Origin: Desulfobacter postgatei 2ac9
Lineage (GTDB): Bacteria > Desulfobacterota > Desulfobacteria > Desulfobacterales > Desulfobacteraceae
DNA: 64,000 bases
Assembly (NCBI RefSeq): GCF_000233695.2
Contig: NZ_CM001488.1
Location: 3,099,501 to 3,163,500 of the forward strand
Reading direction: 5' to 3'
Position 1 is the first letter of the stretch; each line of letters opens with the position of its first letter. The translations under genes were made by a program, and so were the position numbers. The notes below the pieces were generated by a model. That model saw only the letters and a list, made by a program, of their open reading frames with translations, did no database searches and was not told where the DNA came from. Positions 8,286 to 17,528 of the stretch are shown here, one piece after another.

Positions 8286-9491
8286 ATGGAAGAGGCGAAG
8301 AATGCTGACAACGTTGGGGATGCTGTAAAAAAAAAGAGTTTTTTAAAAAAGATACTCTTAACCAAATGGTTTGTCATCACAGTGTTGATCCTGGGCGTTT
8401 CCGGGTATGCGGCATGGTGGGGCTGGGGTATGAATTGGTGGACGGATTTTTCGGCAAAAATAGGCGGTCAAACCCATGGGACGCAAGTTGCCCAGAAAAT
8501 AGACGCAGACCATGACACTGATAGCACGGCAAAAGACACCACACATGGCACCCAGACCACGCATCAGCCCGCGCTACAAAAACAGGATTCCCACGTAACC
8601 GCCCAGCATACGCCCGAACCCCAAAATCACACAACCCCTCAAACCACTTTTAATAAGACCGCCGATGAACATAAAACAGTCACTCATGCGCCCTTAAAAC
8701 CGGCTGCCGAAAATGTAACGGCGCATGCCGCGCCAGTGGTTCGCACAGGTCCCCATGGAGTGGCCTTTGTGGATGCCTGCATCCGCCCCCTTGATTATGA
8801 GTTAAACCACAGGTTCTGGGGATGGCGGCCCAATGACATCATCAGATTTACCGATAATATCAATAAATTGCAATTGGGCATTTTGGAAGTGACCCGCAGA
8901 ACAGCTGTGGCATTGGCCGAAAACCTGTCACGGACCGGAAGCACCGACGCATATATTCCCAGTCTGGAATACGCCATGAACTCATTCATGATCAAATCCA
9001 CCGAATATATGTTTCCATCGGCTGAAAACAAATATCAGGAGGGGTTGGACGAGTGGCGAAATTATCAGAAAATGCTGGAAAAAGGGGAGGCTAATTTTTA
9101 CCGGCGGATAGACAACCTGGTTCCTTTGCTCAAGGCATATGAAAGCATCCTGGGCAGTTGCGATGAAAATCTGGTCAAGGAATTGGGAAAGATCAGTACC
9201 TTTAAGGCCGATGATGTCTTTTATTACACAAAGGGCGTGGCAACTGCCATGGCCACAATCCTTGAGGCAGTGGCCGTGGATTTTCACGACACCATCTCTG
9301 ATCAGGGCACGGATCTAATCCATCACGCTGTTGAAGCCCTTCATCATGCCTCGCACCTGGACCCCTGGATCGTTCTGGAGGGCAGCCCGGACGGCGTATT
9401 AGCCAATCATCGGGCCAACTTAGCAGCCTCTATAAGCCATGCCCGCTTCTATCTTGACGTACTCTCCAGGTCACTAACAGGCAACCTGTAA
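8286..9491 (+). CDS. DUF2333-family membrane-anchored protein
   Basis: 401 residues. A lysine-rich N-terminus is followed by one membrane span (about 27-43, WFVITVLILGVSGYAAW). A low-complexity His/Thr/Gln-rich linker (about 60-155) leads to a conserved C-terminal domain. The domain motifs FWGWRPNDIIRFTDNINKLQ, LGILEVTRRTAVALAENLSR and TEYMFPSAENKYQEGLDEW match what I know of DUF2333, an uncharacterised proteobacterial family. It is probably anchored in the inner membrane with a periplasmic domain. The start has AAGGAGA seven bases upstream. It is monocistronic, between its own promoter and two terminators. Confidence 0.75.
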   Translation: MEEAKNADNVGDAVKKKSFLKKILLTKWFVITVLILGVSGYAAWWGWGMNWWTDFSAKIGGQTHGTQVAQKIDADHDTDSTAKDTTHGTQTTHQPALQKQDSHVTAQHTPEPQNHTTPQTTFNKTADEHKTVTHAPLKPAAENVTAHAAPVVRTGPHGVAFVDACIRPLDYELNHRFWGWRPNDIIRFTDNINKLQLGILEVTRRTAVALAENLSRTGSTDAYIPSLEYAMNSFMIKSTEYMFPSAENKYQEGLDEWRNYQKMLEKGEANFYRRIDNLVPLLKAYESILGSCDENLVKELGKISTFKADDVFYYTKGVATAMATILEAVAVDFHDTISDQGTDLIHHAVEALHHASHLDPWIVLEGSPDGVLANHRANLAASISHARFYLDVLSRSLTGNL

Positions 9492-9579
9492 CGCATTTTT
9501 TTAATATGGGCGTACGCGATAGTGCCCGCCATTCATCCTCTTTAAAAATTCCCACAAACAAGAAACAAGCGTATAGCAA

Positions 9580-9626
9580 CATCATGCCTTTGAAACAAAG
9601 GGCATGATGAATATTTGATTTTTTTT
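9580..9626 (+). terminator. Intrinsic terminator after the DUF2333 gene
   Basis: The stem CATCATGCCTTTG / CAAAGGGCATGATG around an AAA loop (9580-9609) is followed by ATTTGATTTTTTTT, giving a strong plus-strand terminator. Confidence 0.7.
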
Positions 9627-9706
9627 GGACATCTTTTAAAGCGGATTATTATGAGACGGATTTTCAGGATTATATAACCGTCTAAGATCGTTTGCTTATA
9701 TTTGTG

Positions 9707-9750
9707 AAAGCCCCCTTTTCAGTTTTCTGAAGTAAGGGGGCTTTGCTTTT
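9707..9750 (+). terminator. Second terminator hairpin between DUF2333 and satP
   Basis: AAAGCCCCCTT (9707-9717) pairs with AAGGGGGCTTT (9734-9744) and is followed by GCTTTT on the plus strand. It may also stop the convergent satP transcript, although the minus-strand side lacks a long T-run. Confidence 0.65.
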
Positions 9751-9769
9751 GGGGTGGGATTAGGTTAGA

Positions 9770-10327
9770 TTAGCCAACTGGAAGGATTACTTTACGGTAT
9801 TGTTCGTTGAGAACTTCCGCCATGGCAAGATAAATAGCGCTCAGTCCGCAGATGATACCTTCAAAACCGGCAATTGTTCCGATAAGATGTGAACCTGTCC
9901 AGTCTTTGACTGCAAGAAGAAAAAACAATACCGTCAACGATGCAAAAACAAATTGAAGCCCTCTGTTCGATTTTAATGTTCCGAAAAACATGAACAGTGT
10001 AAAGATGCCCCACATGAAAAGGTAGCAAGCCATGAATTTTGCGGGCGTCGGATCTGCCCAGCCGAGTTTAGGCAACAGGATAAGCGCCACCAGAGTCAAC
10101 CAGAAGTGACCATAGGATATGAATGCTGTAACTCCAAATGTATTCCCTTTTTTAAACTCAAGAATGCCGGCGATAATCTGCGCCGTACCCCCGTAAAAAA
10201 GGCCCATTGCCAGAATCATGGAACTGATTTCAAAAAAACCGGCATTATGAATGTTCAAAAGCACAGTTGTCATTCCAAAGCCCATCAGTCCGAGAGGTCC
10301 CGGATTTGCTAATCTTTCGTCTTTCAT
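9770..10327 (-). CDS. satP: Acetate/succinate transporter of the GPR1/FUN34/YaaH (SatP) family
   Basis: 185 residues with six hydrophobic segments, the normal size for SatP. The family signature [14 protein letters not shown] lies at residues 8-21, and [20 protein letters not shown] is the second conserved block. It should catalyse proton-linked acetate (or succinate) uptake across the inner membrane. AGGAG precedes the ATG, behind a long leader that contains two tandem structured repeats, which suggests regulation at RNA or operator level. It fits with the nearby formate channel and sodium symporter as a small-acid transport group. Confidence 0.9.
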   Translation of the reverse strand: MKDERLANPGPLGLMGFGMTTVLLNIHNAGFFEISSMILAMGLFYGGTAQIIAGILEFKKGNTFGVTAFISYGHFWLTLVALILLPKLGWADPTPAKFMACYLFMWGIFTLFMFFGTLKSNRGLQFVFASLTVLFFLLAVKDWTGSHLIGTIAGFEGIICGLSAIYLAMAEVLNEQYRKVILPVG

Positions 10328-10382
10328 CTTCTTACTCCTGTCTCCAAATAATTAAAAAAAAACGGTAAAAATACCCCTTATA

Positions 10383-10608
10383 AAAACTCTTCTCTGTAAA
10401 CCTGCCCGGAAGATTCCACAAGAGGGGGGGAAGGGAATCCGTCAGGTGATTAACAGACGATTTCAAAGCATCTGTAATTTTTTTGTCTCTTTTTAAAAAA
10501 ATCTTCTCTGCCAACCTGCCCGAAAGATTCCACAAGGGGGGGGAGGGGAATCCGTCAAGCAGTTAACAGATGGTTTCAAAGCATCTGTAATTCTTTTTAG
10601 TCTCTATT
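10383..10608 (-). repeat. Two tandem 113-bp structured elements upstream of satP
   Basis: The two copies (about 10383-10492 and 10496-10608) are about 90% identical. Each carries the inverted repeat ACAGATG-N9-CATCTGT (10453-10475 and 10566-10588; the first copy has a G:U-compatible change on the minus strand) and a second stem GATTCC / GGAATC around a C/G-rich loop (10526-10552 in copy 2). They lie in the upstream region of satP, in the same order in each copy. They could be tandem operators or a tandem leader RNA; the sequence alone does not decide. Confidence 0.7.
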
Positions 10609-10672
10609 CATACACAATCTCAGCAGTAAGCAAGTCTTAAAAGCAATCTCACAAAATCTTTAAATTTTTATT

Positions 10673-12097
10673 CAATACCTTCGCCACTAAGCAGCCTTTT
10701 TCTCCCCATGAATCCGTCCTAAGACAGGAATCTTTTCAAATAGCTGCACAATATTAATCGGTTTTGTGTTTTCAGGAAGTATTTTAAATATTTCCTGTGC
10801 ATAACGAAGGCCGTGATGACGGGCTTTCAGGTCGAGAATACTTTTTTCACCGGATGTCACCAGCATTGCCTGAGAAACATTGACCATCCACATGGATAAA
10901 TTGGCGGAGTTGATGACTGAGTGTTCTTTTATGACCATGAAATCCTCAAGACCCCAGTGTTGTTTTGCATCACGAAAGTTAAATTCAATCTGGAATCTCA
11001 AACGGTAATAGTCAATGATATTTTTCCAGTCAAGTTCAAGATCGGTGCTAAACAGAATTACGGTGGCTATCTTACCCGTTTTTACGTTTTTTTTCTCTAT
11101 GATTACTACGTTCAGAGCGTCAGTAAATTTTTTGTGTATCACGTTCATTTGGTAGATGCGGGTGAGGATCTGTTTTTTTGTCTCTTCTGATTTTAGATGC
11201 GCCGCAGGAAGATTTTTATAATCAACTTTGTCACCATAAACTGGGAGCCGCCCCTTGCCGGAATAGACTCCATCCCACTTGAAATACAGGGCGGAGTTGT
11301 TGCGTAATTTAGAGATTAGATCCAAACCGACTTGTCGTGTCATTTGAACAGCCGCATTATTGCCAAATGCACCGTCATATAGAAAGTAAACAGGTTGGAG
11401 CGTCTCCCCAATCAGCTTTAAAAGTTTTTGCAGCATGGTCTGTACCTGCGTCATCTCTGCATTGAGTACAACATTGCGGTTGTTCTTGTTTTTTGAACCT
11501 TTGGGGTCTTCCTCGACCTTGCTTTTCTTTTTTGCTTTTCGTTGTTACAGGCTTTTTCGACTTTGGCTTTGGAAGCATCTGTTCTATCAAGATTGGCCAT
11601 GAAGTTCGTTTTTCAACATCCAGCAATGAAAGGGTTTGAAAGGCAATACCAGGAACTGCACGTGAGTAGATAGAAGAGAAAAACCTGCCAAGACCAAAGG
11701 TTCTCTTACCTGACTTGGTTACTGTTGTGGCATCGCCCGCAATAAGAATGATGCTTGATTTTTTCAAAAATGTTTTCGCTATTGCCCAGTTGAGTGAACA
11801 CCAGGGAATATTTTTTGAAAAAAAGCGTTGTATAGTACGATAGCTGCATCCTTTCTCTGTCCAGCGACTGATACCCAGCATGGTAATTCTACCTGTCATC
11901 ATCAGCAAGGCTTGACTGATAATCAGAAGGTGACGGTAAGTGTTTATGTCAAGTAAGGGGTGCATACAAGTTAAAAGTGTGGTAATTTCATTCATGAGCA
12001 GTTTTTCCTTATAATATGCTTTGTAGTGATCGTATATCATAACAGAATAACTGCTCATTTTCATACTCAACTCAATTTTAGTTTGGCGAAGGTATTG
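10673..12097 (-). mobile_element. IS4-family insertion sequence with 5-bp target duplication
   Basis: The 1425-bp element is bounded by perfect 14-bp inverted repeats CAATACCTTCGCCA (10673-10686) and TGGCGAAGGTATTG (12084-12097). It is flanked by the direct repeat TTATT (10668-10672 and 12098-12102). It carries one transposase gene broken by a frameshift, so this copy is probably not autonomous. Confidence 0.8.
10687..12070 (-). pseudogene. IS4-family transposase, frameshifted
   Basis: Two overlapping frames (11375-12070 and 10687-11454) together make one DDE transposase. The first catalytic Asp is in GDATTVTKSGKR of the upstream part and the second in FLYDGAFGNN of the downstream part. The Y-(2)-R-(3)-E-(6)-K signature of IS4 enzymes is YRLRFQIEFNFRDAK. 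The break is a C-run (GGGG at 11503-11506 on the plus strand). Removing one C restores RGRPKGSKNKN, a common transposase linker. Programmed frameshifting on this run cannot be excluded, but a simple insertion is more likely. Confidence 0.75.
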
Positions 12098-12413
12098 TTA
12101 TTAGCAAGCATTTAAATACTTATTAGCAAGCATTGTGCCATCGAACCATTACGGCTTTGTCGAGCCGGTTTATTGCCGCAAACAATAAATCTATCCACCT
12201 ATTATCATTATTAAAAATATGGATATTTTAGTTCTGCTCGAAAAGAAGGGGTGGCTGGAAAGGCTTTAAGGAAAAAAAATGCTTTGAGCGGATATGTCCC
12301 AGACTACCCAACACCAAAAAATAACTTATTGAAATATAAACAAATAAATAAATGGGCGTTTTTGTCCCATTTGGGGCCAACTCGACCCACAAAACATTGT
12401 TTTCGGATGGTGT
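12098..12413. other. Intergenic stretch between the IS4 element and the sigma-54 activator
   Basis: It holds the right target duplication of the IS, a short direct repeat (TATTAGCAAGCATT at about 12099 and 12120) and AT-rich sequence. No gene or convincing terminator is seen. Confidence 0.45.
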
Positions 12414-13844
12414 TTATATAGCGCTTATGAGCCCGTGAGCCATCATTTTGCGATAAAGTGTCCTGCGGGAGATACCCAGTTTTTCAGCGGCTTGTTCTCT
12501 GTGCCACCGGCAGTTATTAAGGGCAGAAAGAATAAGCTGCTTCTCAAACCGGGCAGCGGCATCTGTCAGCGGAAGCTCTGTTTCTGAATCGGAAACGGTA
12601 ACGATTCCGGAGGGCGGTTGAGGCTGAATTACAGGGGGGTCGATATCCGGGAGAGCCATAAAATCAAGGCTGTTGAAGGTAACGTATCTGCGAAGAACAT
12701 TCTGCAACTCCCTGACATTTCCGGGCCAGTGGTAATTGTATATCTTTTTTATGTCTTTTCCGGGCAAAACATCAAAGTGAAGGGGTGAATCCATCTGGCT
12801 GAAAAAATAATCGGTAAGGAGAGCAAGGTCTTCCTTGCGTTCACGAAGGGGCGGAATATCTATTGGTATCACATATAGACGGTAAAAAAAATCGCTGCGG
12901 AACCTGCCTTTTTGAACCTCCTCCCATAAATTCTGGTTGCTTGCGGCAACAATTCTGAAATCGGAATAAAGCACCTCAGTACTCCCGACCGGCGAAAACC
13001 CGCCTCCTTCTATCGCCCGCAAAAGCTTGACCTGCATGCTCAAGGAAAGTTCTCCAACCTCATCAAGAAACAGGGTGCCGCCCTCTACATTGGAAAGAAA
13101 GCCCTTCTTATCACTATATGCACCGGTAAAGGCGCCTTTTACATGACCAAAAAACTCATTTTCCAAAAGAGCTTCAGAAATAGCACCACAGTTGACAGGA
13201 ATAAATGGTGCGTCTTTTCTTTGACTGGTATCGTGTATGGCTCTTGCAACCAGCTCTTTTCCTACCCCGGATTCGCCGTAGATAACAACACTGTCAGCAC
13301 TGGCTGCCGCCCGTATAATTACATCATAGACCTCCTGCATTTTTTTACTTTTGCCGATGATATTGCAGAACTTGAAACGCTCACCCATAGAGGACTGCAA
13401 CAGTGAATACTGTTGCTGGAGCTGTTCGGATTCACGCTTCATGGCCTCTTTCTGAATTTTGCGAAGCGTAATATCCTGAAGTGTTGTCACTGCCCCTGTA
13501 ATGTTGCCTTCATCATCAAAAACAGGGGCCGCCAAAAAATATATATATCTTGGTTTTCCGTTAAAATTTTCAAAATAGTCTGTTGCTTCCCAGGCATTGG
13601 GCACGATGCTGGACTGGGCCGGTTTTTTTGTGCCATATTTCTCAAGAAATTTTTCATAGTCCTGCTCGACCACAAGATCGGCCAAAATAGGTCTTTTTTT
13701 TGGATAAAAAATCTTCCACTGATCGTCCGTGCCGACAATCTCCTCAGCGGAAACACCGGTGAGAAGTTCACAGGCTTTGTTCCAGGCCTTTACCTTGTGG
13801 TCGGTCCCTATGGCAAACTGGGCAATCGGCGTATATTTAAGCAC
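12414..13844 (-). CDS. Sigma-54-dependent activator with N-terminal PAS domain
   Basis: 476 residues from a GTG start with AGGA seven bases upstream. Domain order: PAS sensor (about 8-128, ending VTTLQDITLRK), short coiled linker, AAA+ domain and Fis-type helix-turn-helix. The AAA+ domain has Walker A GESGVGKE (190-197), the sigma-54 contact loop GAFTGA (237-242) and Walker B GGTLFLDE. The C-terminal helix-turn-helix is HREQAAEKLGISRRTLYRKM. All catalytic and sigma-54 motifs are intact, so it should activate RpoN promoters in response to a ligand or redox cue sensed by the PAS domain. Targets are unknown. It lies upstream of an IS and next to a broken OFA-type transporter, whose intact form may once have been its target. 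Confidence 0.9.
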   Translation of the reverse strand: MLKYTPIAQFAIGTDHKVKAWNKACELLTGVSAEEIVGTDDQWKIFYPKKRPILADLVVEQDYEKFLEKYGTKKPAQSSIVPNAWEATDYFENFNGKPRYIYFLAAPVFDDEGNITGAVTTLQDITLRKIQKEAMKRESEQLQQQYSLLQSSMGERFKFCNIIGKSKKMQEVYDVIIRAAASADSVVIYGESGVGKELVARAIHDTSQRKDAPFIPVNCGAISEALLENEFFGHVKGAFTGAYSDKKGFLSNVEGGTLFLDEVGELSLSMQVKLLRAIEGGGFSPVGSTEVLYSDFRIVAASNQNLWEEVQKGRFRSDFFYRLYVIPIDIPPLRERKEDLALLTDYFFSQMDSPLHFDVLPGKDIKKIYNYHWPGNVRELQNVLRRYVTFNSLDFMALPDIDPPVIQPQPPSGIVTVSDSETELPLTDAAARFEKQLILSALNNCRWHREQAAEKLGISRRTLYRKMMAHGLISAI

Positions 13845-14449
13845 AATAAAATCCTGCCCCGAAAACAGCTGTTTTTTCTATAACACTCAACATTTTCCCT
13901 GATATTCTTTAAGTTTATCAACTTACGCCCAAAAGCCCAACAGACTGCATTTATACCATTTTATACGGATTATAAAAAGGTGATTTTGTATATGGCTGAA
14001 TAGCATACTCAACCCACTGTGAACAAAGGTTACAACAAAATTTAAAAAAAAAGGAAACAAAATTAGTTCGTATTCCTCCAGAAACATCCTTTTTGTCCGA
14101 TTGTGAGCAAAGCTCTTCTTCGAACCCGCGTTGGGTGAAAATTTAACCATCGGAATATTCAATCTGTGGTGAAAATTTTCATCCGCCTTGGACTTACACA
14201 AAAAGTCTTATTTCTGTACGGATACGAACGAAACCTGTCTCCCTTTTTGTAAATATAAATCGCTTCTGCTAATTTCGCTTTTTGCGGTAGATTGGCAAAA
14301 ATATACGGCTGCCACAAGGAAATCAATACCTATCTGCGACAACAAATCGTTATCAGGTCAGGTCTTGAATTGTAATAAAAATAACAATCTTAAGACCCGA
14401 CCCTAAATTCCATTTCTGAAATTCTGCCGGCGCAAAGAAGGAAAAAACA
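13845..14449. other. 605-bp intergenic stretch without a convincing gene
   Basis: A 92-codon minus-strand frame (13923-14201) exists but has no ribosome-binding site and no recognisable domain. Near 14430-14480, two imperfect copies of a 27-bp unit (GCAAAGAAG-AAAAA-CATCACCA) mark the point where the OFA-type gene is broken. Confidence 0.45.
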
Positions 14450-14674
14450 TCACCAATGCAAAGAAGAAAAAATCATCACCAGCGCTACGAAAAAAAGAGC
14501 TGATGAGAATATCCGTGCGGTTTGAACTGCAGTGCATTGATCAGAACCGACTGGATCAGACAAAGACAAAAATTTGGTAAAAACGGACCATGCATAGATA
14601 AAACGAAATACTATCTGAATAAGGATAGTGGCAACGACGACAAACCAACGATTCATAACTTTTTCGGTAGACAT
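14450..14674 (-). pseudogene. N-terminal stump of an OFA-family MFS transporter (oxalate/formate antiporter type)
   Basis: 74 codons starting MSTEKVMNRWFVVVATILIQ, with RFIYAWSVFTKFLSL and QTARIFSSALFFVALVMIF. This is the characteristic first and second membrane segment of OFA/YhjX-type permeases, which are normally about 400 residues. The frame closes inside a tandem duplication of ALVMIFSSLH (the copy reads ALVMFFPSLRRQ in another frame), and nothing of the remaining ten helices follows. A purine-rich site precedes the ATG. Confidence 0.6.
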
Positions 14675-14892
14675 TGGGACCCCCCCCCTTTTTTTTGTTG
14701 AAATTGTAATTAAACATTCCTGAAGAATTAACTACACTTTCAGTCTGCCGGGGAGAAAAGTGCTAAGCACTTGCTAAGCCTAATTTATTTAAAAGCTAAG
14801 AGCGTCTAAAATTCTGCGATCCCCCCCGGATCGATCGCAGCAACTTATTCACCTTAAGTAGGCTTGTTTAAACATTTAATGATTGTTGTTTC
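14675..14892. other. Intergenic, C-tracts and an inverted repeat next to the IS66-like element
   Basis: A run of nine or more C lies near 14679, and a perfect 8-bp inverted repeat CTGCGATC / GATCGCAG (14814-14840) encloses a second C-tract. No gene is seen. Confidence 0.4.
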
Positions 14893-14976
14893 GTAAATAT
14901 TCGGGTTAGTAATAATTTTTTCTCCCATCTCAAAAAAAGCGGGACACTATCATAAAATATTGATACAAGAAGAAGC

Positions 14977-16665
14977 ATGGTATCTTCTTGTCAAAAAATA
15001 TCAGCAGTGTGCATGCATCAAATTGATGGTCAGACTATTGATCTGCAGGCTGATTCACAGCCATATATTTCAATCCCAGAGAGCGAATATCTGGAATTAA
15101 GAAACCAGGTGGGGTATTGGAAAGGCATGCACCAAAAAGCTCTTTTGCGGGAAGAAGGGCTCAAGCAAGAAATAAAAGAAAAAGATGGCCAAATCCGGGA
15201 TCTGAAAAACCGATTATTTGGGAAAAAAACCGAAAAGAGACCTTCAAAAACAGAAAAAGCCAATCCAAAATCAAATGAAAACAAAAGGCCTCGTGGTCAA
15301 CAACCTGGAAGTGAAGGTCACGGCCTGACAGAGCGTCCTGATCTTCCTGTAGTATACGAACAAGCTTGTTTTCCCCAAAATCCAGTATGCCCTTGTTGCG
15401 GGTTGCCCTATACACTTGATGGGAGTTCAGGACCTGAAACCCAAATTATTGAGGTTGACGTCAAAGCCTACACAAGGAGAATTGTCCGTCAGACAGGAAC
15501 AAAAATATGCTCGTGCAAAGGGGTGCCTCAAACGATTACTGCGCCAATGCCTCCAAAGCTGATGCCCAAAAGCCCATACGGAATTTCAATCTGGGCAGAC
15601 GTTTTGTTGAACAAATTTCGTTATTGCCAGCCGACCAATCGTCTTTTAAATCATTATGAGGAGCTTGGTTTACCCATTTCAGCCGGTACAATTTCAGGCG
15701 GCTTGAACAATCTCAAAGAATTATTTGAACCCATCTGCAACAGGCTTTACCTTCAACAAATGACCGAAGACAGATTCCATCAAGATGAAAGCAGCTGGAA
15801 GGTTTTTGAAGAAATTGAAGGTAAAATCGGAAATAAATGGTGGTTATGGGTCAGTCGTTCTGAATCCGTTGTCTATTTCCTGATTGCGCCGGGACGAGGT
15901 GCAGATATTCCGATATCATATTTTAAAAATACCCGGAAAGGTAAAATCATTGTTGTCTGCGACCGATACAGCGCCTATAAATCACTGGCTAACAAAATGC
16001 CTTTCATTATTCTGGCCTTTTGTTGGGCACACGTCCGCCGTGATTTCCTGGATGCAGCCAGGAAGTATCCGGAATTGGAAGAATGGGCGTTTTGCTGGAT
16101 TGAGAAAATCGCACAGCTGTATCATATAAACAACCTTCGTTGTGCAGCCTTTGATAAAGCATTACCTGTGCAATGGCAGTCGGAATCATTCAAAAAGCGA
16201 CATGAATCTGTGATTAACAAGATGAATGAAATGACGCAGGACCGAGATGCATTTATAGAATCACACAATCCCGATGACCCTAATTCCACCCTGTTATCCA
16301 ATGCTAAATACAAAATTTTGAAAAGCCTGAAAAACCATTGGGACGGATTGAGTGTGTTTGTTGAACACCCGGAAGTCCCCATGGATAATAATAAAGGTGA
16401 AAATGCCATTCGGAATCCAGTAACAGGTCGTAGAAATTTTTATGGTTCAGCAAGTGTATGGAGCGCTCAACTGGCAGCAATGATGTTTTCACTTTTTAAA
16501 ACCTTGGAGTTGTGGGGACTGAACTGTCACCACTGGTTAAATTCGTACCTTAATGCCTGCGCTCTAAACCATGGGAAAGCGCCTGAACAATTATCACGGT
16601 TTCTTCCCTGGGAAATGGATAAGGCCCGCCTGGAGAAATTGTCAAAACCGATAGATACCTCATGA
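14977..16665 (+). CDS. tnpC: IS66-family transposase (TnpC type)
   Basis: 562 residues. An N-terminal coiled-coil (about 35-80, with the leucine-rich LRNQVGYWKGMHQKALLREE) is followed by a lysine-rich linker with GQQPGSEGHG and a zinc-finger pair (CPCCGLPY...CSC). The DDE catalytic core comes next: first Asp in QDESSWKVF, second in VVCDRYSAYKSL, the CWAHVRRDF block, and the Glu in MDNNKGENAIRNPVTGRRN. All are intact, so this copy may be active. The C-terminal IS66_C-type segment ends LPWEMDKARLE. The stop overlaps the next start (ATGA at 16662-16665), indicating translational coupling. Confidence 0.92.
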   Translation: MVSSCQKISAVCMHQIDGQTIDLQADSQPYISIPESEYLELRNQVGYWKGMHQKALLREEGLKQEIKEKDGQIRDLKNRLFGKKTEKRPSKTEKANPKSNENKRPRGQQPGSEGHGLTERPDLPVVYEQACFPQNPVCPCCGLPYTLDGSSGPETQIIEVDVKAYTRRIVRQTGTKICSCKGVPQTITAPMPPKLMPKSPYGISIWADVLLNKFRYCQPTNRLLNHYEELGLPISAGTISGGLNNLKELFEPICNRLYLQQMTEDRFHQDESSWKVFEEIEGKIGNKWWLWVSRSESVVYFLIAPGRGADIPISYFKNTRKGKIIVVCDRYSAYKSLANKMPFIILAFCWAHVRRDFLDAARKYPELEEWAFCWIEKIAQLYHINNLRCAAFDKALPVQWQSESFKKRHESVINKMNEMTQDRDAFIESHNPDDPNSTLLSNAKYKILKSLKNHWDGLSVFVEHPEVPMDNNKGENAIRNPVTGRRNFYGSASVWSAQLAAMMFSLFKTLELWGLNCHHWLNSYLNACALNHGKAPEQLSRFLPWEMDKARLEKLSKPIDTS

Positions 16666-17528
16666 TCCGATACTGTGGCCGGGATTTTACCCGAACAGAA
16701 ATAACACAGATCAAGGCTCTCATAAAAAACAATCCCCAGTTCAACCGAACGCGACTTTCAATAGAGGTGTGCCGGATTCTCCAATGGTTCAAACCGGATG
16801 GAAAAACCAAAGATATGTCGTGCCGTGTTGCTATGCTGAAGATGGAAAAGGATGGGGTGATATGCCTGCCGCCCTCTACTCAAAAAACAAAGCGTGACCG
16901 ACGCATTAAATTAACGTCAGCTACGGATCCGCAAAGCCGGGTTGTCTGTCCGGTTCATCGTTTGCCGGAACTTAATTTGCAGATCGTTACCAAAGCGACA
17001 TCTGGTTTGTGGAATGAATACATCGAAAGGTATCATTATCTTGGGCATAAGCCGTTGCCAGGTGCCCAACTTCGATATTTCATTACTGCCGGCGAACAGA
17101 TCGTTGCCCTGGCAGGGTTCGGTGCAGCGGCATGGCAAACCGCACCAAGAGATCAGTTTATTGGATGGACTCATGATCAAAGAAAGGCAAATTTGCATTT
17201 GATTGTGAATAATGCCAGATTCCTTATTTTGCCATGGATTCAATCAAAAAATTTGGCATCCAAAGTTCTCTCATTAATCACACACCGACTCCCGGATGAT
17301 TGGCACAACAAGTATAATATCCGGCCTGTCCTGCTTGAGACGTTTGTTCAAAAAGATCGTTTCGCAGGGACCTGTTATAAAGCCGCAAACTGGCAAATTG
17401 TTGGAGAAACTAAAGGGCGGGGTAAATTAGGTGCTAACCCAAAGAAAGGGACGGTGATTGTTCCCATCAAAGATGTTTGGGTTTATCCTCTGGACCAGAA
17501 TTTTAGGACGTTACTCAAATCAACTTAA
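16662..17528 (+). CDS. DruA-family (DUF4338) protein carried by the IS66-like element
   Basis: 288 residues. The first 60 or so residues look like a small helical domain (FTRTEITQIKALIKNNPQFN, then SIEVCRILQWFKPDG). Residues about 90-288 are a DUF4338 domain, the family that includes DruA of the Druantia anti-phage system. The conserved blocks are ERYHYLGHKPLPGAQLRY, GFGAAAWQTAPRDQFIGW, NLHLIVNNARFLILPW and RPVLLETFVQKDRFAGTCYK. The start overlaps the transposase stop by 4 bp and the stop lies 5 bp before the terminal inverted repeat, so the gene is an integral part of the element. No DruE-like helicase or other Druantia gene is present. A role in transposition or target choice is as plausible as defence. 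Confidence 0.85.
   Translation: MIRYCGRDFTRTEITQIKALIKNNPQFNRTRLSIEVCRILQWFKPDGKTKDMSCRVAMLKMEKDGVICLPPSTQKTKRDRRIKLTSATDPQSRVVCPVHRLPELNLQIVTKATSGLWNEYIERYHYLGHKPLPGAQLRYFITAGEQIVALAGFGAAAWQTAPRDQFIGWTHDQRKANLHLIVNNARFLILPWIQSKNLASKVLSLITHRLPDDWHNKYNIRPVLLETFVQKDRFAGTCYKAANWQIVGETKGRGKLGANPKKGTVIVPIKDVWVYPLDQNFRTLLKST

Noticed and set aside
13923-14201. 92-codon minus-strand frame upstream of the sigma-54 activator
   Set aside because: No ribosome-binding site, no recognisable domain, and AT-rich biased composition; not enough to call a gene.
14814-14840. Hairpin CTGCGATC / GATCGCAG as a terminator
   Set aside because: No T-run follows on either strand and no gene end is adjacent.
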